A stretch of DNA of 64,000 nucleotides from Capillidium heterosporum (lineage: Eukaryota; Entomophthoromycota; Entomophthoromycetes; Entomophthorales; Capillidiaceae): positions 1,550,001 through 1,614,000 of the forward strand of contig WBMQ01000002.1 in assembly GCA_016630905.1 (NCBI GenBank), in the 5' to 3' direction. How positions within the stretch are numbered: the stretch's first letter is position 1; every line of letters starts with the position of its first letter. A program made the position numbers and the translations under genes. This document shows positions 47,007 to 60,300 of this stretch, piece after piece. The notes beneath the pieces are model-generated. The model was given only the letters and a program-made list of their open reading frames with translations, did not search any database and had not been told where the DNA came from.

Positions 47007-48332
47007 CAGTTTGTACTTACTTTTACTTGTACTTCAAAGCATGGTATTGGTTTAGGTTCGGATTTTAAGTTTTATACGTTTGGATTTATCGTACCATGCC
47101 TGTCCAGTTTTTACGACCCACCCAATTGAATTGAATTGGAAATTCATTTTGGGTTATTTTAACCGCGCTAATATAGTATTTATGATATGTATGTATGTAT
47201 ACCGTTTATTTATTATATTTATGTGCATTGATACAAAGTTTTTATTGTTAGGTGTAGTCAAATGCTTATATTTTTAAGCAGATATCTATATTTATTGGTT
47301 TATCAATAACACCTTTACAATATTTATGAGTAAAATTGTTTTCAACGCTACATGTTCTTATTGATGCATGGTCAAATCAACCCTCTCCCTTTGTATAGAA
47401 GATAGAACTATAACCATAATAGCATTGTACAACATAAGAAAGAGAAGCCCAAAACTTTGAAAGACAGGAGTATTAATCCACTTTTTACAATTTGTGCTAG
47501 TTGTCTATTTCTTTTGAAGCACTTCATTTTAGTTGATGGCCTGCTCTTCATTCAGCTTTGGAGTTTGAAAGATGTAGTTGCTTTGACCTCGATACATCAG
47601 ATAAACCAGTGCTATTGAGTATATGGTATTAATAGTTTGTAAAGGCGTAGTTATAGTTGAACTTTTTCGCAAGCTAAAAGTAGACCTTGAAACTTGATTT
47701 GCTGGCTTTCATCTTGAAGATGATTCCAGTTTTAAGTAAGGTAGCACCTCTGTTCCTATTGCATGGTCCAATCTCTATTAATTTCTTTTAAGATATCGGC
47801 TTGTATAAGCGGAATAGAGATGATATGAACTATATATAATGTGATACAAGACTAGTGAGGTGAGGTAGTGGGCTTCAATATTTTTAGCTTTAACCGCTAA
47901 TTGCACAATAAGCTTTAAACTGTCGCCATATTTTCGTATGCCATATTAGAATACTAAACTATCACATTTAGGGAATATTTTAAGCTTACGATATCGGTTT
48001 TTTGTAATAGATACTATGTATACTACAAGGCTGTATTTATATTTAGAAATCGATTTTAAATAGAGCACATATATATAAAGTATTAAGTTTATTTATAAAT
48101 TAAAGAAAATCCTCCAATTCTTGGTGAAGATCGATAAGCGGGCTTATGGCCAAAGCCAATCCAAGTATTCTAGGCTTATATTCTTGGGTAAGCTCAAAAA
48201 TAGTTATTGGGCAGGCTACTCAAGTTTCGCTATTGGTAAACAATTGTGAATTTCGCCATAGTTTTACAAAGTATAATAGGTGAACGAAAAAATAGAAAAC
48301 TTTATTAACATGGAAGAATGAGATGAAATAAA
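47007..48332. other. Intergenic, no gene seen
   Basis: About 1.3 kb between convergent genes (DUF2415 + and NCS1 -). AT-rich, with short ATGTATGT and TATATA runs. No open frame, RNA gene or larger repeat supported. Confidence 0.5.
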
Positions 48333-48906
48333 TTAAACAAGGCCATCGTATATAGTGAGGGCCTTAAATATGGTGGGGTCGTTCAAAGAACCTTGGCAGA
48401 ACTCATCTAAAGATAACTGCCCGTCGTTATTGGTATCCAGCATTTGGAAGATCTTGTCGACCCTCTGTTGTGGTGTCAATTCGTCACTAGGTAGTGTCGA
48501 CATCTTACCTACCATCAAATAGATAGCATCTACAATAGTCAACATCTCGTTCCTAGAGATGAAACCGTCGTGATCGATGTCATAAAGCTGAAAGGCCCAT
48601 CGCAGCCTTTCATCGACTTTGCCTCTAGTCGAGATGGATAGCGCCAACATGTATTCGGCAAAGTCGATGGTACCGTTGTGATCGCTGTCGTACATGGAAA
48701 ATAATAGATCACTGAAGGGCTGGCAGTCTCCAAAGGGAAAGAACTGCTGGTAGATAGCACGGAATTGCTCGCGATCCACTTGACCGCCTGGGGCAGTCCT
48801 GGATGAACTGCTTGTACCAGTTCTTGAGCTCCTTTTTGTCAAAGTAGGTGAGCTGGCTTAACCGTTGCAATTCACTAGAAGGTAGTTTGGACGTCTGTTT
48901 TCCCAT
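48333..48906 (-). CDS. Frequenin / neuronal calcium sensor NCS1, one frameshift
   Basis: Starts ATG 48904-48906 with MGKQTSKL, a myristoylation signal. The first frame gives LTYFDKKELKNWYKQFIQDC; the second gives GGQVDREQFRAIYQQFFPFG and continues to TIYDGLV at the stop. EF-hands 2-4 are intact (loops DSDHNGTIDFAE, DIDHDGFISRNE and DTNNDGQLSLDE); the first is degenerate, as in all NCS1 proteins. The frames meet at a run of four C on the coding strand (48790-48793). With three C the protein reads QDCPGGQVD, as expected. No intron fits without deleting conserved residues. In yeasts NCS1 activates the phosphatidylinositol 4-kinase Pik1 at the Golgi. Length about 190 residues is normal. The break in so conserved a gene points to sequence error or recoding rather than loss. 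Confidence 0.85.
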
Positions 48907-50838
48907 TTAGGTTTATAGTATTTTTTAAATTTGATAGTCGGCTGAAATGTCAAATATTTTGAGAACTTAAAGGTACTCCTGCTGCCTTTATATACTGTGT
49001 AAATCTTGGAGATCTATTGAACTCATTTTCTTGTACCTTTGATTGCAAATCTCCCTCACTATGCCATTTCGGGCTGAAAACTTGGTCCAATCAGCCTTCA
49101 GTACCTTGCAGGTTTCAATAACTGAAGACTAGCAAGGTTGGGAAAGTTGAGCCCCTCACCAAGATAGAAACTTCCAAGCTTCCATTTTCAGGCATTTGTT
49201 AACTTGAGTTTAAGCCCAAGCTTCTTCATAGAAGGCTAAGATATCCGTAATTAGTGGATGCCTTTACATTGAAGCATAAGTTGCTATGGATGGGAAATAT
49301 GCCCAAAAAGAAGCGTTTAGAAAGGTTGGGCAAGATTGCTTTTAAGTAAGGTTTAGCAGGCTTAGCCGAAATGAATATTTCCAAACGTAACGGTACTCTT
49401 AGCCTGGGCCGCTTGGTTAAACTTTTGGCTTGTATTGGACCTAAAAGAATTCTGTAAAGCTTCCCGGAGAAATTTCATATGTATTGACCTGTTATTCTTG
49501 TTTTCGAGTTTCTATTTAGAAATGAATTTAATAAAAAGTTGAAATTTCTTTGATACGTAGGCTTTTCCTCATTGCCTTTTTACTTTTCTGGGCTTCTTTA
49601 CATAAGAGTCATTTATGACCAGCAGGCTCTAGATGAAGAATTCTAAGATGTAATATATATTTGGTGCTTGTCCGAAACTTGGAGTTGTAATCTGTAGTTT
49701 TGAACTGTAGCTACAGATGCAATACGGGTTTGTTAAATTTTAGGAGGGACAGGTATCTGGATGAAAATATTTAGCTTTTGCACTAATTAGTTTGGGAGTT
49801 TTCATCGATTGAAGCTGGATAGGCAGATATAGGATGGATATATTAAAGGATGTAATACATATGTGCCATAACTCATATGTAGAATATATATGTTTAATTA
49901 GAATCCAAATATATAAAGGCTCTTTGATAAGGCTATATTAATACTGCGATTAAATTTGATTTCAAATCTTGAAATTTTAGGACATCATATTTTCCAACTA
50001 CAAAGAATTGAGCGGTAAACTTTCCCAAAATACAAAAAAATTAACGATTGTACAACTTATATTATTATGGATACTACACATCTCATTGAAATTAACAAAA
50101 TTTAGCATTTCTATTGAGACTATTATATCACCACAATGCTATTTACCAAGCAATAGGCCAAGAGAATATCAGAACTAGCATATTTTTGTTGATTTCCAAC
50201 CGACACCTAATCAAGAAGTCTATTAAACCACCTTTCTCTACATAGTAACATAAATTCTTTCCAAGTTCTTACCTTATCATAGCTTTTCAGTAAAATACTT
50301 CAAAAAGATGCTTCTTCGTGCTACATTATCGCTTTTTAAGAGTCAATTTTACAACTTTCCTACCTTCATTCTACTATTCAGAGCCTAGTCCGATACTCAC
50401 AGTTGAAAGTTTACCTGTAACCAATATAAGGAAGGCATTCAAGTAAATAACTGCCTTGATGTACTTTGTAAGCATTTCAAATGAAAGCAAGGCTCTTATT
50501 TCAGACTTAAAAGCTGGAGCTTATACAACGATTCAGTGCATTTTTACAATAGGCTCTATTGGATTATAAAGCTACATGAAGCCACCTTGTCAAATGGAAA
50601 GTGGATTTGCAAAATGAAACTCAAAATTCGCCAATACGATCAAATGCCAATTAATACATTTTCTGTTTCGAAATACTACAAGGATTTACACTAATAGAAT
50701 GGTTTTAAATTCTTGTAATATTTTACAACAAAATGAATTGCCAAAATTTTATAATGACGTTATTTGGCAAATCAAAGCTTACTAAATTTTCAACACGCAA
50801 AAGCAACTACAGATCAAGTTTACAGTCTTATCTCAAAG
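48907..50838. promoter_or_regulatory. Long intergenic region between divergent NCS1 and SCC3
   Basis: About 1.9 kb separating two divergent start codons, so it contains both promoters. AT-rich; no conserved site or coding frame could be picked out. Confidence 0.4.
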
Positions 50839-53800
50839 ATGGCCGGTTCAAATAAGAAAAAAGAAAAGTAAATCAACCTGCAGCGATACATATTTTAATG
50901 TCATTTAGAAAATCAAAGTCCGGTAAAGGCTCCGAGCTCTCCAAGAGACGTAAAATTTCAAAGTCAAAGGAACATGTTCCAAAAAACATATGTATTCAAG
51001 CCGAGGACTTGGAACTATATGGTAACCAATTTTAAACATTGTATTTATTAATAGTTAGAATCTTTAAACGACGAAAATGCATCTTTACAAATAACTGCAA
51101 AGGAATGGATCGACCAATACTTTAATGATGAAGACTCAGCTGTTTATCAAATCCTTGCACTTATTACCAAAGTTAACATTTTAATACAATTCTTTTTAAG
51201 TATTTAATAGGTAGGTGGATGTAACTTAGTAGTTTCCAAAGAATTTGTAACAGATAATGCTGAAATTGAAGATGTCGTTAAAGAACTCGAAAACACCATA
51301 AAAATTGTAAATAGCTATTTATACTGTAATATTGACAAGTATAGGATGAGTCTCCCGATTATTTATTTGGTTCACGTTCAAGAGAGGCCAAGAGCAAAAG
51401 AAGACGGGTTTTGGACTTCTTCAACCAACTAGTTAAGTTGGGATTCAATGACTTTTTTTCAGAAGATAATGCAGTAGAAGTAATACTAGATTGGTTAGTC
51501 GGGCTGAGCAGGTATTTTGGTTTTAGTAATGCTAAGCTAACTTGGCTAGTTCTGAATTCCGTCCACTCCGGCATGCTGCAACATCAATTTCCTTGAACTT
51601 ACTTTCTTATATGTGTGATATCTGTTTAGCATTGCAAGGTGAGAAAACTGCAGCCATACAGCAGGAGAAAACCGGCAAAAAGTCAAAGAAAAAGGCTATT
51701 TCCAATGCAAACAAATCTCAGGACATTGCTTTACAGATTTCGAACATTGAGTCTGCGATGAAGATGCTTTTCGATGGGTATGCTTTACTTTTTATTTATA
51801 CTAAAATGAATCAGTGTGTTTGTTAACCGGTATCGAGATGTTGATCCCAGTATCCGTGTAGAGAGTATCCAAGAACTAGGAAAATGGATGATCAAGTATC
51901 CTTCCCACTATTTAAAAGATACCTATCTCAAGTATATCGGAATGCAGCTATCAGATAAAGTAGGTTTTCTATTATTTATCATTTCTAACGCTATTAGGCA
52001 TCGTTGGTTAGAGGCGAAGCAATTAATGGGATCACTAAAATATTCGATTCAAACTCATCCGCCTCAAAGCTTAGACTGTTTACCCTCAAGTTTAAATCAA
52101 GACTGTTGGAAATTGGGCATAAAGAAATCGACATTAGTGTCCAATGCCAAGCTCTCGCATTACTTCTTCAAGTTTATAACCACGGATTCCTCGAACATGA
52201 CGAAAAGCAAGGGCTGCTGGATTTGATTTTCCACAAGGAGATAAAGGTTCGCTCAGCTATAGCCCCATTCGTCTCTACACTAATAGAGACTGAGTTACTC
52301 CCATATCAAATTAAGGAGCATTACGGGGTAGATGCAATTTCACTTTCCGATGAAGATAGTACGAAGCTACTGTTCAAATGCTTGTATAGCGTGATCAATA
52401 AATCCGATGAAGATATCAAGTTACAGGAGTCCACTGAATCCAGCTTATTCGCATATACAGACGGCCTTTCTTTGGCATCGCGTAAAGAGGACAGGGACAA
52501 TGATACCACATCCCTTGCCATCAAATCTCTCTGGCCTGAACTTGAATTTGCAAGAGTATAACTTACTTGAAATTTTGACTAATATTTAGAATTTAGAACT
52601 ATTGCTCGAACTGATAGGGCAAGACCTCCCTGAACATGGAGATGAAGTTGTGGTAAGGTTTGACGATAAGGAAAAGGCATTTTTAGTCAAGGTACTTGAA
52701 GTCGGGTTTAAGATATTGGCAGCTCAGAATGAGGCTTCAGAAAAGAGCGAAAGCTCCAAAAAGGTAGTTTAATTTTCAACGTGTATACTAAACTTTTAGT
52801 CTGATGAGATTTCTCCGTTCAAACAGCTACAAGGACATCTAGTTCAAGAAATCAAGCCACTCACCCTCTTAGTCAACAAGTTTATGACTGAAGACTTTGT
52901 TGTCATTCCAATTTTAAGGATAGTTAGATTTGCAATTAATGGAGAACTTTTCCTAGAAGCAAATAAGCTCAAGGTAACCGATTTAAATTCTTTTACTCAC
53001 GTTAATTAAGCCATACATCGAGCTCATCAAAAGTATTCAAAAGCTTTTCTTGACACGTAGCAACTCTACTACACTGTTTCAAATCGTCAAGACCTTGAAA
53101 TCGCTCAGTGCGTTTACATCGGTTCCTCAAGAAATTAGCGATTGCAGCAACTCCTTCGTAGAGGAACTTAATAGCAAGTTAATTAATTCCATCGTAAGTT
53201 TCTATTATAAATATATCTAATAATTTCCAGGGAGATGAGGAGAATGAAGAGACTTGTCTTCAGAGACTCCGTGCGCTATTAATCCAAGTTCCATGGAGCT
53301 CCGAATCCATTTACAATTCATCGAGTTCCCAACTTACAAAGTACCTTTACGGAAATACTAACAAGAAAATTCAAATAATGGATAAAACCAAGGTAGTATG
53401 CATGTAGCCATCTAATCTAAATTTTTGAAAGGTGACTATCGCGTCATTAGATATATTATATAGATGCTTGTTATGGGGATGCCATTCCTTCCCTAACCTC
53501 GACAATCAATCTGAGTTATCCGAAGAATCCATCAATGAATTGGTTGATCTAAGAAATCATCTAGTTGATACCTGTCTCTTTATTATCGATATTGACGATA
53601 CAACCGATGAAGCTTTCGATATTCAACGTCACGTAAGTCTATTTTACTTATTTAGTACTTATTTTTGCCTAGGCATTCGTAATTTTAAACGACTTATGCT
53701 GGGTTTCAAAGAACATCCCTATTCTTAAAGATCGCCCCACAGACCCTTCAGTTTATAGGATTGGAGATAAGTGTGTAGCTTTTATCAAGAAGGTTATAGG

Positions 53801-54821
53801 CAAATGGGAGAAGGTCCTCCAAGAGCAAACCAGTGAATCGAGCCAAGCCAGTAATTTTCTATTCAACATCTGTAATTAAACCCAAGCATAGATATTGTCT
53901 CAGACCCTACGCTACGCCACAACTTTAACCAAATATTTGCTGCCCAGATACGGGCAGTACTGTCAAGGGTGTTCCACTCCAACGCAGCTGTAGATATCAT
54001 TTCTCACTACGGGAAGCTCGATCCCATCATAAACGAATCGGTCAAAATTCTGATGAATGAAGGGCTCAAGTTCAAATTGAAGAACGCAAAGAACGCATCC
54101 ATTATCACCCAGTCCCTCCAGTTCATCAATGATGCGCTTTTGGAGGTAATTCCTATTTAATGCTGAAATACTTACTGGTTTAGGGTTTCAAGCGTTCTGT
54201 AAACAACCCCGAAGCCAATCCATTCGACAACATCATTAGCCTGACTAAATTATTTGCTCTCACGCTGCGTAACATCGGTACTAACATCGCCTTCATCAGT
54301 GAAAGCATGGCTCAGACTCATTTGAACTTTGCCTCTATGGCCATTGAGATGTACTCCTTGAACATCGAATCCAATTCCTTGACTGAACTGTCGCCCCTCC
54401 TAGCCTTCCGCCTACTGAGTCTACTTATCAAAAGTATATTATCACCTATCCACTCCCAAGAGCTGTAAGTTAAACAGCTTTTAATTAGCAAACTAATCTT
54501 TTGTATATATTTAGCTTGAAGCGTATCGAAGCTAAGGCCAACGACGTCAAACCTAAGGAAGAGGATATCGAGTGGCAGCTCTACACCAACTACACCAAGG
54601 CTTTAGAGGACGCGTTCAGCGTACTTAAAGCTACTGGAGATCTCTTCCAAAAACTAGCTGAAGGTGCTGCTCAAGAGTCTACTGAGGCCCAACCTGATAT
54701 CAACGTCGAAGGCAAAGAAGAGAAAGGGAAAGGTCAAGGCGAAGGTTCTAAACCGGCATCTGAGGCTGGGACGGACCACGATCAATTTACCTTCACTTTC
54801 AACGATGGTATCGATATATAA
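50839..54821 (+). CDS. Cohesin subunit SCC3/STAG
   Basis: Starts ATG 50839 (MAGSNKKKEKK) with a basic tail rich in Lys and Ser. About fourteen short introns. The STAG domain is seen with QLVKLGFNDFFSEDNAVEV and SSEFRPLRHAATSISLNLL, joined by a 38-nt intron near 51513-51550. The stromalin conserved domain follows: YRDVDPSIRVESIQELGKWM, then YLKDTYLKYIGMQLSDK and ASLVRGEAINGITKIF. A long helical-repeat body continues to the C-terminus, which is Lys/Glu/Gly-rich and ends FTFNDGIDI. SCC3 binds the Scc1 kleisin and DNA and is needed for sister-chromatid cohesion. The frame switches examined are explained by introns and I found no break. Confidence 0.85.
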
Positions 54822-55412
54822 ATGAATTAGTCTACTATATCATGTCGTTAGCTATATAGGCATTTGAATTAAAGAATTGATGGGTATTATCAGTATGAAA
54901 AGGGTTTGAGTTCGACCATTGCTATAAATCCGACGAATATTTTAATCTTTTGTATATTTATAGTTATAAATCATTTAATTTATTACACCTTTGTGTTGAT
55001 GTAGGTAAGTGTTAGAATAGCAAAGGCTATTTCATACGATACATCACTTTGTTGAGATAAAGTATTTGGTTATAATCAAATTCAGTGTTTTGCTATTTAT
55101 CACCAACTTAGCACTTTAAGCTTAAATGATCCAGTGTGGGTAAATAAATCAGGCAAATAAACAAAGCTTATAGCATTCAATTCTCGCTATTGCATTATCT
55201 ATCTTGGACCCAACTATCCTCGAAAAAGTGCAAAGTGATGAATATTATCAGGTTGAGAATATTCCAATAAAGCTCATTCATTTGTCAATTTAGTTTCCAA
55301 GATTTTTACCCAGATGTTTAGTGACTATTTTCAAGGAGAGTTACAAATTAGCTTTTCGATAGTTTCGACTTACCAACCTAAAAGTTTTGTATCAACCTAA
55401 TAGAGTTTCAAA
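54822..55412. other. Intergenic, SCC3 to MRF1
   Basis: About 590 bases, AT-rich, with the 3' end of SCC3 and the promoter of the next gene. Nothing else recognised. Confidence 0.5.
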
Positions 55413-57043
55413 ATGTTACGATTTCGTTCAGCTATAAGAAGTATAGCGACCATCAGATTTTACAGCACGAAGCCAGGTACCTATTTGTTTGTACCTATAT
55501 AGTTTAATTGTTTAGAAATCAACTTTATAAAGGAGGCACTCTATGGCGAAAAAGTGCAGACAAAATTGAAGAGTATAATATCGAGGCATAGCGACATAAT
55601 AAAAACCTTAAACGAAGTAACTCGACCTCCCCAATAAAATATTAACTTGAGTTTTTTGAAGGATGCCGATTTGAGTGTCGATAAAATGACTCAGCTATCC
55701 ACCACATTGTCCAGTTTAGAACCAACGGTGACTACTTACAACAAACTTCAAGATGCTTTCAGCGTAAAGATCGAATTATTTTGTTGTATTAAATGATAAT
55801 TTAGCAAATACAAGATTTGAAGCAAATGGAGGAAGGTGACCAGGAGCTGAAGGCTTTGATAGAAGAAGAGCTAACTCAACTGGAAGACTCATTGCCCGAC
55901 TTGGAACTGGACCTTATCAGCACTTTGGTGCCTAAAGATCAAGCTGATTCAGCTTCTGCCATCCTGGAAATTCGATCGGGTATAGTTTGTAATCCTACAA
56001 TCTATTTACAGTTTTGGATAGGTACTGGAGGTGACGAGGCAGCTCTCTTTGGTGCCAACCTACAGCATATGTACATGCGATTCGCCTTACTCAAGGGCTG
56101 GAGGACTGAAATCTTAAATATAAGTTCCCTCGAGTCGGGGAAGGGTGTAAAAGTAAACTATTGTACCAATTCCAGAAAGTTTAACCGTCAAATACATTAG
56201 GAAGCACTCATTGCCATCACAGGTTTGTATTTCCATTTGACAATATCCAATTCCAACCTAAACTTATGGTATCCAATTTAAGGTCATGATGTGTTTGGTC
56301 AGTTGAAGTATGAGAGTGGTGTACACCGGTATCGTTGACTTCAAAAATTTAGTTTTAATTTCCGACCATGTAGTGTACAACGAGTTCCGAGTACTGAAAG
56401 CCAAGGTAGAGTTCATACTTCAACTGCTACGGTTGCTATCATGCCCCAGCCCTCCGAAGTCGAGATCAAGATCAACGACAGTGACCTGAGGATTGAAGTC
56501 TACAGGGCATCAGGAGCTGGTGGCCAGCACGTCAATACGACCGACTCGGCAGTTCGCATCACTCATATACCGACCGGTGTCGTTGTAGCTATGCAGGATG
56601 AACGTAGTCAACATAAGGTAATGATGTACATTTTTATTGCTGTACTTACACCAATTACTTTTATTTCTATAGAACAAAGCCAAGGCACTCAAAGTCCTCA
56701 AAGCACGAATCTACGACTTGGAACGTATCAAGGTCGAAGAGACTCGAAGAAGCCAAAGGAAAACTCAGGTAGCTAGATACCAATTCATACCTTCTAACTC
56801 TAATTCTATGAAAGATCGGATCGGGAGCTCGATCAGAAAAGATTCGCACCTACAACTTCCCCCAGGTATTTTTTCACTGTTGACTCTAATTGACCTTTTT
56901 TTAGAATCGAGTCACTGACCATAGGATTGGGCTTACTAGTTACGACCTGGAAGGAGTCGTTAACGAAGCTAGTGGGCTACAGGCTTTCATTGATCGATTG
57001 ACTTTGCAGAATAACTTGGATGCCTTGGCTCATGTAGAATAGA
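55413..57043 (+). CDS. MRF1: Mitochondrial peptide chain release factor 1
   Basis: Starts ATG 55413 with a presequence rich in Arg and Ser ([20 protein letters not shown]). About nine introns. Joined protein: a coiled N-terminal domain, then [59 protein letters not shown] and the peptidyl-hydrolysis motif [18 protein letters not shown], then the C-terminal [18 protein letters not shown]. This is class I release factor of RF1 type, which ends mitochondrial translation at UAA and UAG. The GGQ motif is complete. The CCC codons in the IMPQPSE and FPQ stretches are read in frame, a useful control for the frameshifts seen elsewhere. Convergent with the SLC12 gene. Confidence 0.92.
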
Positions 57044-57392
57044 GTTCTAGAGATAGAAGATTTAAAACTAATAAAAACTAGAGTGGCGGTTGGATTTCGG
57101 GATTCTTTGTATAGCTACAGTTGGTTATGTTTGGAATTGCCTTTAGGGTAAGGACTGAAGGTTAAGAATTGCAAATGGTACATGGGAAATTGAAATGTTC
57201 TATCAATTTTTAAAACTATTGATGTCTGATTTCTTATAAATCGATATATTTTGATAAGTACTTTATTGAATGGGCCAACCGACATAGGCTTTAAGTTAAC
57301 AAAGGAATAAAAGGAACATATGTTAGACTTACTAAAATGTTTACTGTAAATCAAAATATTTATTATAAATAACTCGAAAAGTAGAAAATTAA
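57044..57392. other. Spacer between convergent MRF1 and SLC12
   Basis: About 350 bases with both 3' ends. AT-rich; no gene supported on either strand. Confidence 0.5.
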
Positions 57393-60300
57393 CTAGAGCT
57401 GCGTAGTGACGGTAATCGACTTGGAATGGACCAGCACAACTGGTGGCAACCCCTCCACCAAAGTCTGTAACGAGTTCAAATAGTTCAGGCTAGAAACTTC
57501 ATCTTCACAGGTACCTAAATCGGGGGCTGGTAAGGTTGAGAACAGTAGGGCAGTGTCCCTACTCTGCTGCTTGATGAGGTGGTTGAGGATGGAGTACTGA
57601 TGTTCGGCTTCTAGCTCATTGAAGTCGTTGGCGGATTCGTTAAAATTGTTAGTAGGCGATAGTAACGAGTTGGGGCTGGCCACTAAGTCATTATCCTCAA
57701 TCAAAAGGTGATCAGTCTCCGAAGCTAAGGAGACTTGATCGGAATCGGGGTAGTCGTCATCAGGTATGGGTAGGTTGATACGTAGTGAGGTAGACAGCAT
57801 GGGGGATTTGAAGCTGGTGGCACCAGCCGAGGCGTTGAAGTTGATAGGTTTAGGTGGGTTATTCTGAGACCTCAAATTTCCCAGCAGTTGGTCGTAGATA
57901 TCTACAGCTCCACTGTCCAAGTAGAATACGTTGAGTACAGCTGGGATGCGTAAATTCTCCAACAAGTTCTGAACTCTGCTGCGCTCCAAGGCGACATCCG
58001 ATTTGTGCTCGACGAAGCAGTTGACGCGCAGTTGGAACTTGGATTTCCAGGCTGGCACCGTGTGCAAAATACAACCCAGCTGTAGGACCATGGTGTAGGA
58101 GTCGAAGTTGGTGGTGGTACCAGACTCCGACTTGACGGCCATCTGGATAGGCCACAGGTCGATAAACTTTTTGGTAGGGTCGGCTTGATCCAACAGTTCC
58201 TTAGGTAGGCACGGGATCAATGGAGTCGTTGTAAAATGGTAAGCAATGGCAACAGCCTTGTTCAACATCAATGCGTCCTCAATCATACCTACATAATCGT
58301 TTATATCAATGGGAACTTCGGAACGCACCTCATCGGTAGGTAAAGGACCTAGCAGGTGCCCAACCTTGATTTGGCTGTTGGGGTTCTCGTAGGCTTGCAG
58401 CATAGCTTCTAAACCCAACTGAGAGTTGCGGGCCGACTTACGGTGGTAGTGATCCAAGTTGAAAGCACCCACCATGACAATGTTGGGCACCATTCCACCT
58501 AATCCTGTGTTCAGAAGTAAGCTTCGTACAGCGGATCGGTCGTCGGCACCTACCGTAAGTTGGACAAAGGATTTCACTCTGCAGGTATCAACCAGTTTCA
58601 ACCACAGGCTACGTTGCCGTCTTAACTCAGGCAGTACTTGTCTCAACTCACCCTTAATTACATGGCCAATCAGGTATAATGAACCTTTCTTCAAACCGTT
58701 ACACAATTGAATTAAAGGGTAGTGAGTTCGAGGGTCAGAAACCAACAGTAAAATTTGAGGCCGCCAGAACTTGACATGGTCCTTGCGCAGATCCAAACGT
58801 AAGAGATACTTGCGGACCTGGTGATAAATCAACGACTGCGTCACATCGCCCCATGATTTTGGTGGAGATAGGTAGTGTACGGTTACGAAGACTACGACCG
58901 CAAACGTAGTAGAAATTAAAGCAGAGGTTACATCGACGTAGAACATTGTTCCAAAGCAGATTAAAACACCTACAAAGGCGGTCCATGCGTGAAAGTACCT
59001 GAACGAGGGGCGGAAATTGGGTGCCGAACCGACTTTAAGAAGGAAACAGGCTAAGTTGGTGACACCAAAAGTTAGGACAAAGAACATGGTAACGATGCCA
59101 GCCACCACATTTATATCCCCGGCACTTAGACTCAGCTGGGTCAAGAAATAGGTCAACAGTAAGGCAGGGATAGGTTCGTCGCCGTTAGAGGTCCCGTACT
59201 TGAATACCGAAAGCATGGGGATCAGGTCATCACGAGACATGGCCTGTAGGATTTTACTGGCTCCGATCAAGCAACCTAGGATAGAGGCTATCGACGTACT
59301 TAATACACCCACATTCACTAATGGTGGGTAGAGTCCGATATGAGTCATAATGTTGAGGTCGTTACGTAAAGTTGCTCGCGGTGTAGTAGCAGCGAATAAA
59401 ATGGTTAGGACTATGTACATGACAAAGGTAGTGGCTACAGCCCCCAAAGTCCCAGTTGGTATGGACTTGCTTGGATTCTTGAGATTCCCACTCATACTGG
59501 CGCCTGCCATTATACCGATACAGGCTGGAAAAAGTACACCAAACATGGATTGGAAGGTCTCGAGGATACCACTGTCGTTATAACCTAGCCTGGGGTAGAG
59601 GTTCCCTTGTAACGTGTCCCAACTTAACCCAGTGTAGGTAATGTTACGATCGACATCGTGAAATGGGGATTGGAACAAAAAGGTCAGCAGGAATGGACAG
59701 AGTTGAGATCATCAATAGTCCGACGAATAGGACTGAGGTTTTAGCTACCGTAGTTGAACCAAACGAACATACTAGCAAGCAGAGGAGGAGAATTATGGTT
59801 CCGTACAAGTAAGACCACAGCTAAAAGAGTTTCAGTTAAAGTTTTCAAATGTTGTAGATATACCTGAGTCTCGGGTAGGATCTTATAGATGGTGCCGGAA
59901 TCCTTACCAAAGAATTCTATAATACCTTCGACAGCCGCCAACCCATTGAGAACCCCATTTAAAGCGGTGCCTAGATATACGACTGTACCTATACTACCTA
60001 CCACAAAAGTGAGTTTATAATTTTGGTTTTAGAAAGAGATACCTCCGAATTCAGGGCCCAAAGATCGGGATATCATGTAGTAAGGTCCACCGCCTATATT
60101 TTATTCTGTTTAGCAATGATGGGAAAAATATAAAATCACCTTTTACGGTGCCGTTGGTCGAGATAGCTGAGATGGAGAGGGAGGTGAAGGTAGTAATGGT
60201 GAACCCAGCTACAAACATACCCAACGTTACGTACAAGCCCACCTGCGATAAAATGTAGCCTAGCCTTAGGAATAGAATGACACCCCAGATACCAGAAACC

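Noticed and set aside
51500-51600. Apparent frameshift in SCC3/STAG
   Set aside because: A 38-nt GT..AG intron with a ctaac branch-like site (donor near 51513, acceptor near 51550) joins the two frames and gives the expected SSEFRPLRHAAT.
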